Origin: Irineochytrium annulatum
Taxonomy: Eukaryota; Chytridiomycota; Chytridiomycetes; Chytridiales; Chytridiaceae
Reading direction: 5' to 3'
DNA: 17,611 bases
Assembly (NCBI GenBank): GCA_027600665.1
Contig: JADGJL010000582.1
Span: forward strand, 1 to 17,611
Below are positions 7,099 to 16,610 of this stretch, piece after piece. How positions within the stretch are numbered: the first letter of the stretch is position 1; every line of letters begins with the position of its first letter. The position numbers were made by a program, and so were the translations under genes. Under the pieces are notes generated by a model. That model saw nothing but the letters and a program-made list of their open reading frames with translations. It was not told the DNA's origin and made no database searches.

Positions 7099-9444
7099 CA
7101 TCTTTTGGACCGAGGTGGACAACCTTCCCTACCCCTTTTGTTCGCCCCTCGCGGAACAGTAACCGCGCACCAACCTTCAAGTACTCTGGGTGCTGGATGA
7201 ACCGGAATCGTACAAGCGCCCTGTCGCCCGTTCGGAGAACCTGCTTGTCCATCCCGACAATCTTTGCGGTTTGCCTCACCTGTAAGGCGTAATGCGAGGT
7301 CAAGTTCCTGAACAAAAAAAGAATTTACACAACGACATTCTACTTACACAGCCGCAGTGGAGCATGGCTTGGTACTTTGCGCCGATAGTGGTGCTGTGGT
7401 ACAAAACCAAAATCTCCGCCTCAAACTCGTAGACAGCTTTGGGATTAAGCGATTTGCTAGACAGTGCAACGTCAGAAAAAGGAGAAATGCGTAAAGGACT
7501 AATCGAAAGCGTGTACCTTAACATCACCATCCCTTTCCGAATGCTCGATCTCTTCACCTTCTTAAGCGCGAAGCTGGCGCTTTGACCGGCGCTGGCGCAG
7601 GGTACGTTCACGCGCTTCCTCTGGATCGACTTGACAATTGTCGGCGTAAAGGCCCCGGTCGAGTCTGGCCCGAGCATCAGGGAGTCGCCCACGTGCACGA
7701 CGCCGGAGATGATCGTCCCGCTCACGACGGTCCCCACCCCGGGAACAGAGAAAGTGTCTGCACGCTGTTAAGTCTTGCCAACATGGAAAAGTGCAAGCAC
7801 TGAGAAAAAACCTACCAGTGATCTGATACTCAGAGGGTTTGTCGACGTCGTAACGGCCCAAGCTGTTCGCGTGGAGGACATTTAGGAACAGCTTCAACAG
7901 GTCGAGCCCCTCCCCGGTGATATTCGAGACCATGAATATTGGACATATTCTGAACGGATATTTAGTTGTTTGAAAGAGAATTGAGATAGGGCAAACCTCT
8001 CGCTGATGAAGCTGCTGGCGGCGATCAAGACGTCCCCGACAGTTTTCACAAATATTGGAATCTTGCGGCAGCCTGAGCTCTTCAAGATCTTCGAGAGCTG
8101 CTTGATGGTGCTCTCGAGGACGTTCGCTGGGCACATGTCGATTTTGGTCACGACGATGTACACCGGGACCTGAAGGGCGAGCGCAAGGCCGAGGTGCTCT
8201 TTCGTCATCCCAATGATCCCGGCATTCGACCCAATCATAAGCATGACAAAGTCCGGGGCGCAGCCGGTCATTCCAAAAACGGTGGTTTTCAGGTACTTCT
8301 CGTGCCCAGCAAGATCGATGAAGGTCAAGACCTTTACAGTAAAAAGGTCAACTATGAATCCCAGTCGGAGTCCAAAATGTTAAATGCCCACCTTGGACGC
8401 ATTAACGCAGATGTCATCCCACGTTAATCTCGGCTTCCCCATCATCGACGGCGTGATCACCTCCCCCTTCGCGCCGAACCCCATAATCTCAAGCCCAACA
8501 GAGGAAGTCCTCCCGGTCTCGACCTCGTGCTTATGCCGGAACAGGTTGACACGGGCCTTCCCCCTCCCGTCATCAAGGACGTCCTTCGTGAGGACGCCGA
8601 GCAAGGTGCTTTTCCCGGCGTCGACATTCCCAACGACGGCGATCCTCAACTCGAGCAGGGCCTCGACCTGCCCAGCCCTCTGACGCAGAAGCAGGTGCCC
8701 GTAGTAGTACGGGCTCGGCGCGACGGCAGCCTCAGTGGCGGCAGCGGTGGCGTCCTCGGCGACGTTGGAGGACGAGCCGTTCAGGTTGATGCCACCGCCG
8801 GACGACGTCGAAAGAATCTGGTTGCGACGCTCATGGAGCAGAGTGACCTCCGACTGATTGGCGTCCGCTATTGACGTTATGGTCTGCACGGCGGCTTTGA
8901 ACTCCTCCTCGGTCAGATTCATGGACGTGCCGTCATCTGCGCAAAAAAAACAAGCAACATCGTCAGTAATCACGACCTTTGGGCGAACAAGGAAGCAAAA
9001 GCATGCCCTACCCTCAAGCCCGATCTCGATAATGGTCTCCCCAGACCCCTGTCGTAACCGAGCGCCGATCTGTGCCGACAACCGCTTAAATTGCTCCTGC
9101 GTCGGGTTCACGTACAGTTGCTGCATGAAAATAACAAAAGGCACACACATATCAGACCCTTGTCAAGCAGCCCACGGCACTTCCTGGGGGGTTCCCCTAC
9201 GCACCTTGCTCGAAGTCGGAGTCTCGTCAAACAACTCCGCCTCGCCATCCTCGATGAAGGTGTCGGTCGAGCTCTCGAGGGAGGTCTCGGCGAGCTTCTT
9301 GGCCAGCGCCACGGCAGAGAAGACGGCGTCGGAGGCCCTCTCCTTTTTGGGCAGCTGCGGGATCGTGTCCTCGGCCACGAGCGTGTCCCTTCGTATTGGA
9401 GGTTTCGTCGCCGGCTCGAAGCGGCCCTCGAGCATCAGGTCCAT
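7094..9444 (-). CDS. GTPBP1/GTPBP2-family translational GTPase
   Basis: Exons on the minus strand, in order: 9444-9205, 9120-9012, 8936-8392, 8331-7997, 7949-7816, 7757-7517, 7456-7348, 7279-7094. They total 632 aa with every junction in frame. Motifs: G1 GNVDAGKS (residues 219-226), the switch-I-like [16 protein letters not shown]3 DLAGHE (304-309), and G4 TKID (360-363). Beta-barrel domains follow ([40 protein letters not shown]), and the C-terminus has [10 protein letters not shown]. This is the EF-Tu-like architecture of animal GTPBP1/GTPBP2, linked in animals to mRNA turnover and ribosome rescue; cytosolic action is presumed. The N-terminus (1-80) and the Ser/Ala-rich linker at about 160-190 are poorly conserved. 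An in-frame stop two codons upstream supports the start at 9444. I cannot decide between GTPBP1 and GTPBP2. Confidence 0.93.
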
Positions 9445-10202
9445 GATTCAAGTCTTGCGATGGGTGCAGATAGAATGTGGAGGGCTCAAGGTCGGTCGAA
9501 CTAGGAGGTCCAGCGCAACGCGGCAGCGAGATCAGTGGCCGAGCAGCTTGTGCGACAACCGGCGAGGTTGGCTCTTTCTGATGGGAAGTAACTTTGGATG
9601 GAGGGAAGGTTGGGTCGATGATATCGAGTGATTCCTTGCTGGCTGGGTCCACACGGCGTTTCGCACAATGTCGCGCCAATACCAAGGCGCACGTCGCAAC
9701 TCACCTTGTTTTAATACTTTCCAATCGCAAATACTTTGTCTTTCGTGTTGGCATGGAAGGAGAGAGAAAACTGCACAGTAACGTGAGATCACCAATGTCA
9801 CAGCATAGCTTGCTCTCCTGACAGCATAGCTTGCTCTCCTCTCCTGAACACGCAATACACACAAAGCCTCATCTCCGCTCGTCTTCATTGCATTGAGGCC
9901 GCTGGCCGATCACGTCCCACCCTCCCGTCGACGACGTAGCACGGCAATATGTAGGTGTGCCTGAAAAATAAAGCGAGTGCTCCAGTTCCGCATGACCGCA
10001 ATCCAGCTCCGAAGTAGACCCGCACGAGCGAATAAAGAGTAAACGTGCAGATAAACGACATTACTCGCCGGCTCTTCATTGCTCGTACGTAACCAACTTC
10101 ATACTGGGCCCATCACCTCCAAACTGGGGCGGTTGGCCGGTGAGGGCTCGCACGCCTGAAAGGGACGAATTTGACATAGGTTTGAACCTGATCTCGTTTA
10201 TC
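9445..10202. other. Divergent intergenic region, 758 nt
   Basis: Separates the GTPase gene (-) from the IQ-motif gene (+) and so should hold both promoters. It contains a CCAAT at 9721-9725 and a 21-bp tandem duplication at 9800-9840. ORFs inside it lack coding character. The frame of the IQ gene stays open upstream to 10140, but without an ATG. Confidence 0.5.
9800..9840 (+). repeat. Tandem 21-bp duplication in the divergent promoter region
   Basis: ACAGCATAGCTTGCTCTCCT occurs at 9800-9819 and again at 9821-9840, each followed by one base (G, then C). Part of the unit (CTCCTG) recurs at 9841-9846. The near-perfect identity points to a recent duplication. Confidence 0.8.
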
Positions 10203-12575
10203 ATGAGCGCCTTCCCACCCCTCCAGCGGCGGCACACCGAGAACGGCGCCACCACGTCCGCGTCAACGCCATGGCAAACCTCATCCATCGCCTCATCGAC
10301 TCAGCGCCAGAACCTGAAGCTCTCGACACTCCTGGCAATCATCAGCCGCATGACCGGCGGCGAGCCCCTCACCACCGCGGGCATGTCCGACATGGAGGCC
10401 GCAATCAACCACGACGCCAGCTTTGAGAGCATGAACCTCGGCGCCGGGTTCGAGAGGAACTTCTTGGAGATCCAGAAGCTGCTCGAGCGGGCCAGAGCCA
10501 GCGAGGACGACGGGGAGATAGGGGGGCTCATGTCGACGGATCCGGATCGGGAGCGGCGGAGGAAGAAGCAGGCCGCCGTTGCGGCCGTCGTGGTGAACAA
10601 CAACAGCAGCGTGATGGGTGGGGCGAGCGGATCGAACGGGAACTCGAGCCAGCATGTGGCCGCACTCAAGTCGAATCTGTTTGATATGACGGAGATTGGA
10701 GGGGAGAGCAAAGGGCAGGTGGGGAGGAAGCCGCTGAGGGTTATCGCGGCCGATTTGGCAAAGCGGATCGACCAGCTCAAGTCGAATCAAACGGAGTGGG
10801 AGACATTCCAGGCGAGAATACGTACGTTGACAGAGACGTTCTTTCTCTTCATCTGCAAAGCTTGATGCTCACCACGCGCTTCATCCTTGTCGTCGCCAGT
10901 CGATTATCAAAAGACGCAGACGGTTCAGGCCGACATCATCCGTTACAACAAAAGCATCCTCAACCATTACGTCCCCGAATCAAGACAGAAGAACCTCGCG
11001 GACATTGTGCGTAATTGAATATCTGTTCGTTGTTTGCCGCTTACGCGTCGTCGCCTTCTTCCAGCAAGTCGACCACCGCTTCCATCGGATGAAGGTGCTC
11101 GAGAAGAAAAAGGAGTTGGACACGGAAAAGCTGCGGAGGAAGCTAGAAACCGTGAGAAAGAAGGATGCGATAGTGGTGAGTTGCCGTCCAACCCATCCAA
11201 TGAAATGCATACGTCTTACGTTTTCTCGTTCCTGGGGATGCAGGAAAGCGGAAAGCGGCGGGAGAAGGAGGAGATGGGACGGGCGCAGCTGATGCAGAAA
11301 AAATGGTTCATAGTTGTCGCGTCCCTGTCCAGAGTGTTGCAGGTTGCAAAAACGGTGGAGGTCAGTTTTTAGCGCCGTAAAACGGGACTCTGCAAACCTT
11401 GTATTGACCTACAAACATGTCGGCAGGAGTCGCAAATCCGGCAGGAACGGATACGCGAGCGGAACCACGCCGCGACCGTGATCCAGAAGGGGTGGCGGGA
11501 CTACAGCACTAGAAAGCTCGAGTATCGGAAGAGGCAGGCCATGGAGATCATCGCAAAGTGGGTTGTGTTGTTTCAGGGCTGCCTAGAAGATGGTTTCTTA
11601 TACGACGTTTATAGGGTCTTCAGCACCTACGTCCGGAAAAGGCGAATAATTCTGAAGAACAAAGCAGCAGACATCATCCGGCAGTTCTTCAAGGAGGTCC
11701 ATGATGTGTCCAAATTGATGAAGATTGTGAAGAAGTACCGGTTCTCAGGTTGGGAGAGCCTATATGCCCCGGTGAATATTGACGCTTCACTTCCTCTTTG
11801 TCAGTCATCAAAGCGCAGATCCTCTCGCGTTCCTTCCTCGCGGTCCGGAACGCCCAAGTGACTGTGATCTGCAAGCTGTGGGATAAGCTTGAGAATGGAT
11901 GGTGGGCGCAGCGGAAGCTCCACAGCGAGAAGAACACGAACGCGAGCAACATGAGCATAGAGGAGAAGGTTAAGACGCCAAAGTCGAAGAAGTGGGTGGC
12001 TTTGTAACATTATGTGCGTTAAATTTTGGCGCGTTATTTTAGAAAAGGTAAGAAGGGAAAGGATGACGACAAGGAGAAGGCATCCGAGCGCACAGCGATT
12101 AAAGTGTCAGAGTAAGTACATGCTGTCACCGTCTTCTACTTTTTAGACTAATTTTATGGCAATTCAGCGCGACGAAGATCGCAGTGGTTCTCGAAGACCT
12201 CATCATCCGCCGTCGCGCCTACCGCCAAGCGTTGCAGGACCACAAAGAGGTTGTCACAAAATGGAACACCGAGCATAGGGTAACGCCGCTGTCTGCCAAA
12301 CTTTTCTCATCACGATGTCACTTAGCATATACGGCTGCTTCTGTCAAATATTAAGCCGAAAGCTGGAGGTATGTCAATTTCCCACAGTGTATACCTTTAA
12401 CACGCAACCTCGTCTCCAGATAGTGCGCCGAAGAAGCCTGTGTTCAAGGTAAGCTTGATTGTTTTGTATCTCCAAGGCAATCAACGCTGATTTTCAACAG
12501 CTTTTGCCCGCCCAGCCTGAGATGTATGCACTGATAGAGAAGGGTTTCATGCAATTCGTGGAAACGTCAAGATAA
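10203..12575 (+). CDS. IQ-motif coiled-coil protein, 596 aa, eleven exons
   Basis: Exons: 10203-10821, 10900-11006, 11065-11175, 11244-11360, 11427-11748, 11805-11991, 12043-12111, 12168-12279, 12326-12368, 12420-12448, 12501-12575. All ten junctions keep frame and end at TAA 12573-12575. Residues about 1-200 are mixed and partly low-complexity (Asn/Ser/Gly run near 140). Residues about 200-330 are charged and probably coiled coil (HRMKVLEKKKELDTEKLRRKLETVRKK). Residues 337-347 match the IQ consensus (IQKGWRDYSTR), and a weaker IQ-like stretch lies at 427-440 (IKAQILSRSFLAVR). A Lys-rich segment (KKKKGKKGK) and a short C-terminal helix follow. IQ motifs bind calmodulin or related light chains. 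Many flagellar and cytoskeletal proteins have this build, but I cannot assign a named family. Start is the first in-frame ATG. Confidence 0.82.
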
Positions 12576-12794
12576 CAGCGACATCCAAGCTTCCTTCACT
12601 TCGACAACTCGCATTTTTTTACTTAACATTGTACATGTTGCAACGATATCTGATGCATTTAAAAAATCACAAGCGCCTATTGTAAACGAATTGTTCCACT
12701 GTTTTACGCGACTCTTTCCAGTTTGTCAGCGCAAGTCCGCACTAATGTCCGCCTACAGATCCTACTTCCTCGGCAGCCGCCTTTGAGGTGAAGC
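12576..12794. other. Intergenic, 219 nt, between convergent genes
   Basis: Shared 3' region of the IQ gene (+) and the isomerase-like gene (-). It contains an A-run with TTTAAAAAATC at about 12659-12669. No gene is recognised. Confidence 0.5.
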
Positions 12795-13853
12795 TCACTT
12801 GTTACTAGCGAGGAAAGCCTTGAAGGCTGCTTGCTGTCTGTGGTGCTCCTTGACAACTAGCTCATGTAGGTGGCGATCTTCCGCCGGCAGGTACTTCCCA
12901 TCAACGCAGATGGCGTCCGGCATGTAGAGATCCTCCGTCGGACCGTATTCGGGATCCAGGGTGACGGGTGGCCGTCCTGCATTGTCGAAGGTATGAAGTT
13001 AATGCGTAGATAAAAAGGACCAAAATTCAACCAGAAGTTGCGGCAGCCTTCCAACACGCCTCCCAGATCTCCTGAAAATATGGCGTGAATTTTGACGTGG
13101 TAGGGTCGGCGACCTGGGCGTGCTGGGGAGATCCGACGCGAGCGTGGATGTGCCATGTCCGGTCGACAATTGGGCGGAGAACCTCAAGGGGAATCGTTCG
13201 TTCCGTCACGACCACCCAGTGCGAAAGCTATGTATATACAAGTGAGCTCATACGCCGATGGAGAGCGATGCAATGATAAGCGAACCAACATCCAGCGTAA
13301 ACTTCATGCTCGGAAATTCCTTTACTACCCGCAACGCCACATAAGGCGAGTACAAAATTCTCCCGCGATGCGTCTCATGGCATATGGGCACCCCTCCTCC
13401 CAACTCCTTCTCCATCGCCACCGCGGCTGTGAAGTATTCCCTCGCCTCATCCTCCGAGAAGTCATCGCTCCCCGAGTGGCAGTTGATGCGCACGGGCTTC
13501 GGATCCAGCGCCAGCGCGCCCTTCAACTGGCCGCGAAGCTGCTCGACGTGCTCGCTGACGGGTTTCCGGCGCGGAACGCCAGCGTAGTTGTCCCAGTTCG
13601 AGTACGCCCCGCATATCCAGGAGAGATCGTGCTTCTTGAGGAGGTTAAGGAAGCGGTCGGCGTTTGGAAAGCCGATGTCGAGGAGGGACGCCTCGATGCC
13701 TGAGAATCCTGCAAGACACCATCAGTACTTGAGATTATTAAGCGTCCGCAGAATCGTAAAAAGAATGGACGCACCTTGTTCCTTCAGATAGGGAAAGAGT
13801 GTCTCCCAGGACTCAGATTGGACGCCCCAGGTGGTCCGGTAGGTCTTCAACAT
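12795..13853 (-). CDS. Sugar phosphate isomerase/epimerase-like TIM-barrel protein
   Basis: Exons on the minus strand: 13853-13775, 13708-13290, 13227-13032, 12976-12795; 291 aa, all junctions in frame. The fold is the xylose isomerase-like/AP endonuclease 2 TIM barrel. Early strands carry GFSGIEASL and SWICGAYSNW, then RINCHSGSDD. A likely metal ligand is Glu138 in CHETHRGR, followed by Asp166 in LDLSHW, His194 in HIHARV and Glu241 in LDPEYG. Their order and spacing parallel the Glu-Asp-His-Glu metal site of ketose 3-epimerases such as D-tagatose 3-epimerase; this assignment is by analogy. Members interconvert sugars or related substrates; the substrate cannot be told from sequence. No signal peptide is visible, so it is presumably cytosolic. 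The introns are 55-66 nt. First ATG of the frame used. Confidence 0.88.
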
Positions 13854-14093
13854 CTTGTATGTTGCGACCCGGTGGCTTGACGGATGAGAACGACTTCGAT
13901 GTTGACGAATGTTCACACAAGAAAATACTGTTCTAGTTCTAGCTCTTAAAACAAACTAATTACAACAGGATGTTTATCTGCCTCATCCCCTAACTACATG
14001 TAATGCGACCACATCACCGGAGTCCGCTCACCGCCGCCACGAATGCCTCCCAGCAACCTGAGCGCCCTGCTTCGGATCCATCCCGACAAGTGA
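13854..14093. other. Upstream flank of the isomerase-like gene
   Basis: Contains the promoter side of the isomerase-like gene. A minus-strand frame ending at 13994 (with GFDHLSGWIRSRALRLLGG) looks more protein-like than random and may be the last exon of the candidate secreted gene at 14094-14426; the splice path was not resolved. Confidence 0.3.
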
Positions 14094-14426
14094 TCAAATC
14101 CCGCTGACCTCTCCGTGGCGCACTCGACGTACTTCCTCCTTTTGCTGGACAATGAAGCGAGCGCCCCTTCCACGTCGCCCGTACAGGTGGCGGGCCGTTC
14201 CACTTCTTGCCAACCGTGAAAAAGGGGTTAGAGACAGGGCCCCAGTTGGGGGAGGGGAGGATTCGGGGGTTGTGGGTCGGAGGAGTTTCTGGTGACGGGC
14301 GACGTCGGGTTCGAAGAGTTGATGACGTGGGCAGAGCTGGGAGACGCTGAGGAGGCGGACATGGGCTGTGAGTGACGGGGAGGCCAACACGACCAGAATG
14401 AGTAGGACGGCGATGCGTGGGAGCAT
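14094..14426 (-). CDS. Candidate secreted protein, exon structure unresolved
   Basis: An ATG at 14426-14424 on the minus strand opens a strong signal-peptide-like start (MLPRIAVLLILVVLASPSLTA). A TATAAGGG lies at about 94 nt upstream. The uninterrupted frame runs to 14094 and gives 110 aa, but the part after residue about 30 is irregular. A second frame over the same stretch is Ser/Pro/Asn-rich (from about 14362), and a third reads NWGPVSNPFFTVGKKW. This suggests introns I could not place confidently. It is therefore supported as a locus with a secreted N-terminus, not as a finished gene model. Family unknown. Confidence 0.3.
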   Translation of the reverse strand: MLPRIAVLLILVVLASPSLTAHVRLLSVSQLCPRHQLFEPDVARHQKLLRPTTPESSPPPTGALSLTPFSRLARSGTARHLYGRRGRGARFIVQQKEEVRRVRHGEVSGI

Positions 14427-14512
14427 GGCGGATCTTATTGCCGCTGGACACTTTCGTCCGATGTTGCCTCGCCACCCATATCTGCAAACACACGATCCTG
14501 CATTCCACATCA

Positions 14513-14520
14513 CCCTTATA
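14513..14520 (-). promoter_or_regulatory. TATA-like box upstream of the candidate secreted gene
   Basis: Reads TATAAGGG on the minus strand, in a local AT-rich context (TTAATATAAGGG), about 94 nt before the ATG at 14426. Confidence 0.35.
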
Positions 14521-14947
14521 TTAATCCACGCGTGACTCGTGCCTCTCTGCACACCACATTGCTTTGCCTAAGCAACGTCTCCTCACCGTCGTCCAACCTG
14601 ACTACCGCTCCCCATCGTAACAATCGCGCAATCCATCGTCTAATGCATTGGCAACTCTGCGCCAGGTGGTAGCACAGACGCGCAGACCACAAAGCCATGC
14701 TTGAGGCAGGCGCGGTTTGGGACCGCTGCGAAGGGGACGGGAACGTGGGCGCGGCAAGGTTGGAGGCCGGGATTATGGAGAAGGAATGCAGGGGGGATGA
14801 TGTAGCCCGGACGTGGGCGCCCAAAAGGATGGCGTGCAGGCCCCACAGAGCCGCGTCGCCTGGCCAAGAATCGAGAAGTTACTTACGAACGAGTTGGGCA
14901 ACCTTACCTTATTGTGGTGGGAACGCAAGCGGCTTGTGCATCACCCA
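14521..14947. other. Intergenic, 427 nt, divergent region
   Basis: Lies between the candidate secreted gene (-) and the carboxyl methyltransferase gene (+). It is open in several frames because of GC content, but no protein-like signal is seen. An ORF from 14697 is probably 5' UTR or chance. Confidence 0.45.
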
Positions 14948-16196
14948 ATGTCAAACGCCTCCGCTGACGACGCCGTCCGCGGCACGAACGATGACGCGAC
15001 CATCTCAAGAGCGTATGTCTTACTCCTTATTCCTTTCTTATTCTTTTAACCATTTGCTTCATTCAGATCGGCCGTCTCCCTCGGGTACCTCCAGGACCCC
15101 TACGTCAAGGCCTTCATGAAGAATGCGCGAACGCCAGTGAGAAGGCCGCCTATAATCAACAGGGGGACGTATATAAGGGCGAGGGCGATCGATACGTTGA
15201 TGGATAAGTTTTGGGAGAATGCGGATTTGATGGAAGACGGGGACGGGGATGGGGGAGGGGAGGGAGGAACGGTGAAAGTGGAGAGGAGGAGGTGTCAGAT
15301 CGTGACGCTCGGAGCGGGGTCGGATACGAGGTTCTTTACTTGGAAGGTACTTATTAGAGAGGAAAGGGCTATGAACTGATCCGTGTCCTAGGCAAGAGGA
15401 AGAATGCCGGTCAAGTATTTCGAGGTGGACTTTGCAGAGATCACCTCTCGAAAGGCAATGATGATTAAGAAGAACAAGGAGCTAACAGCTCTCTTGGGTC
15501 CTCATACAATTGGTATTGTTATGAATTTGTGACCTCTTACCGTCTCTCTCGTCTTTTTAACCTTCTCCCTTCGAACCACTTCACCACTACTAAACAGCCG
15601 CCGGCGGCACCGAGCTCCACACCCCCAGCTATTGCATCCTCTCCGGCGACCTACGCTCCTTCACAACCACCATCGCCCCTAAACTCCTCACCCAAGGCTT
15701 CTCCCCCTCCATACCAACATTATACCTCTCCGAATGCGTCCTCGTTTACCTCCCGCCCGAATCCACAACGTCCATTCTATCTTGGTGTTCCACCGCCACG
15801 GCCTCGTCCCTCTTCATCACATACGAGCAAATCAACCCGCACGACGCCTTCGGACGCACCATGATTGATAACCTGCGGATGAGGAATATCACTTTACCGG
15901 GGTTGGACAGCTGTCCCTCACTGGCGGCACATGTAGAGAGATTTAAGACGAGTGGGTTCAAGGGAGCACGGGCCGTTAGCATGAAGGACGCGTATGACGT
16001 GCATTTAAGTGAGGAGGAAAAGGCGAGGGTGGGGAAGCTGGAGATATTTGATGAGGTCGAGGAGTGGAGGATGATGGGGGAGCATTATTGTGTCAGCTGG
16101 GGGTGGAATGCTAGGACATTAGACGAGACAGGGGGCAGTGTGGGTGCTGGTGAGCAAGAGAGGGAGAGGGGGAGGATGGAAGGGATTGGGCTGTAG
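14948..16196 (+). CDS. LCMT1/PPM1: Leucine carboxyl methyltransferase (PP2A C-terminal Leu methylation)
   Basis: Exons 14948-15012, 15067-15346, 15392-15512, 15598-16196; 354 aa, all junctions in frame. Family members use S-adenosylmethionine to methylate the C-terminal Leu carboxyl of the PP2A catalytic subunit, which controls B-subunit binding. Visible family motifs: VRGTNDDA and SAVSLGYLQDPY at the N-terminus; NRGTYIRAR (53-61); the SAM-binding LGAGSDTRFF (103-112); KYFEVDF (123-129); GDLR (172-175); SECVLVYLPPE (200-210); YEQINPHDAFGRTMIDNL after it. The usual length is about 330 aa. The excess is partly an acidic/Gly insertion before the SAM motif (about 15233-15275, DGDGDGGGEGG) and a longer C-terminus. 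The N-terminal family motif begins soon after the ATG at 14948, which supports this start. Soluble cytosolic enzyme expected. Confidence 0.93.
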
Positions 16197-16610
16197 TAGG
16201 ATGAGGTCTAGAGGAGTAAGTAGGAGGAAAGGACATATCCGAACGGATCGAGCGCGCAAGTAATTGAAGAAAGCGCGACGTCAACCAGTTCAAAACGACT
16301 TCACTCACTCCCGACCGCAACATCACGTCCTGCATCCGTGCACGACAGAACTATCAGGTGTTTTAGCAACCACGTTAGGAAAGTCATTAAGGTTCTTTTA
16401 GACGTCCCCGACAGATGCTTTTAGCATCTTTGCTAAAGCAGAAGCCTTACTTTCTGTCCTTCTGGCAAAAAGATCGCGTGGAACTGCCAAAGGATGAGAA
16501 GTCACCTTCCCAGACATTGTGTCCCAAGCCACTGGCATCGAATTGAGACGCACCGGTCACAAGTACAACTCCCGTTCCCCTCCAACCCCAACTTCATCGC
16601 TGCCGCCACA
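16197..16610. other. Intergenic, 414 nt, upstream of the KPSY-repeat gene
   Basis: Holds the 3' flank of the methyltransferase gene and the promoter/5' UTR of the next gene. The frame is open upstream from 16494 to the ATG at 16611 but reads as UTR. It contains overlapping inverted repeats at 16413-16440. Confidence 0.5.
16413..16440 (+). repeat. Two overlapping, mutually exclusive inverted repeats
   Basis: AGATGC-TTTTA-GCATCT is a perfect 6-bp stem at 16413-16429. TGCTTTTAGCA (16416-16426) also pairs with TGCTAAAGCA (16431-16440) as a roughly 10-bp stem with one extra T and a 4-base loop. The two share bases, so only one can form at a time. Confidence 0.6.

Noticed and set aside
7280..7308. 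Alternative acceptor (TTGTTCAG) for the last GTPase intron
   Set aside because: It would add 28 nt and break frame; the acceptor at 7280 continues the conserved RQTAKI segment.
9800..9840. Possible CRISPR-like array
   Set aside because: Only two adjacent copies without spacers; a simple tandem duplication in a eukaryotic context.
9532..9888. 118-aa minus-strand ORF upstream of the GTPase gene
   Set aside because: Overlaps the tandem duplication, lacks recognisable features and is separated from the GTPase start by an in-frame stop.
13155..13703. 182-aa plus-strand ORF opposite the isomerase-like gene
   Set aside because: Antisense of a well-supported spliced minus-strand gene with conserved motifs.
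14697..15119. 140-aa plus-strand ORF overlapping the start of the methyltransferase
   Set aside because: Runs in a different frame through the methyltransferase exon 1 and its intron; no domain features.
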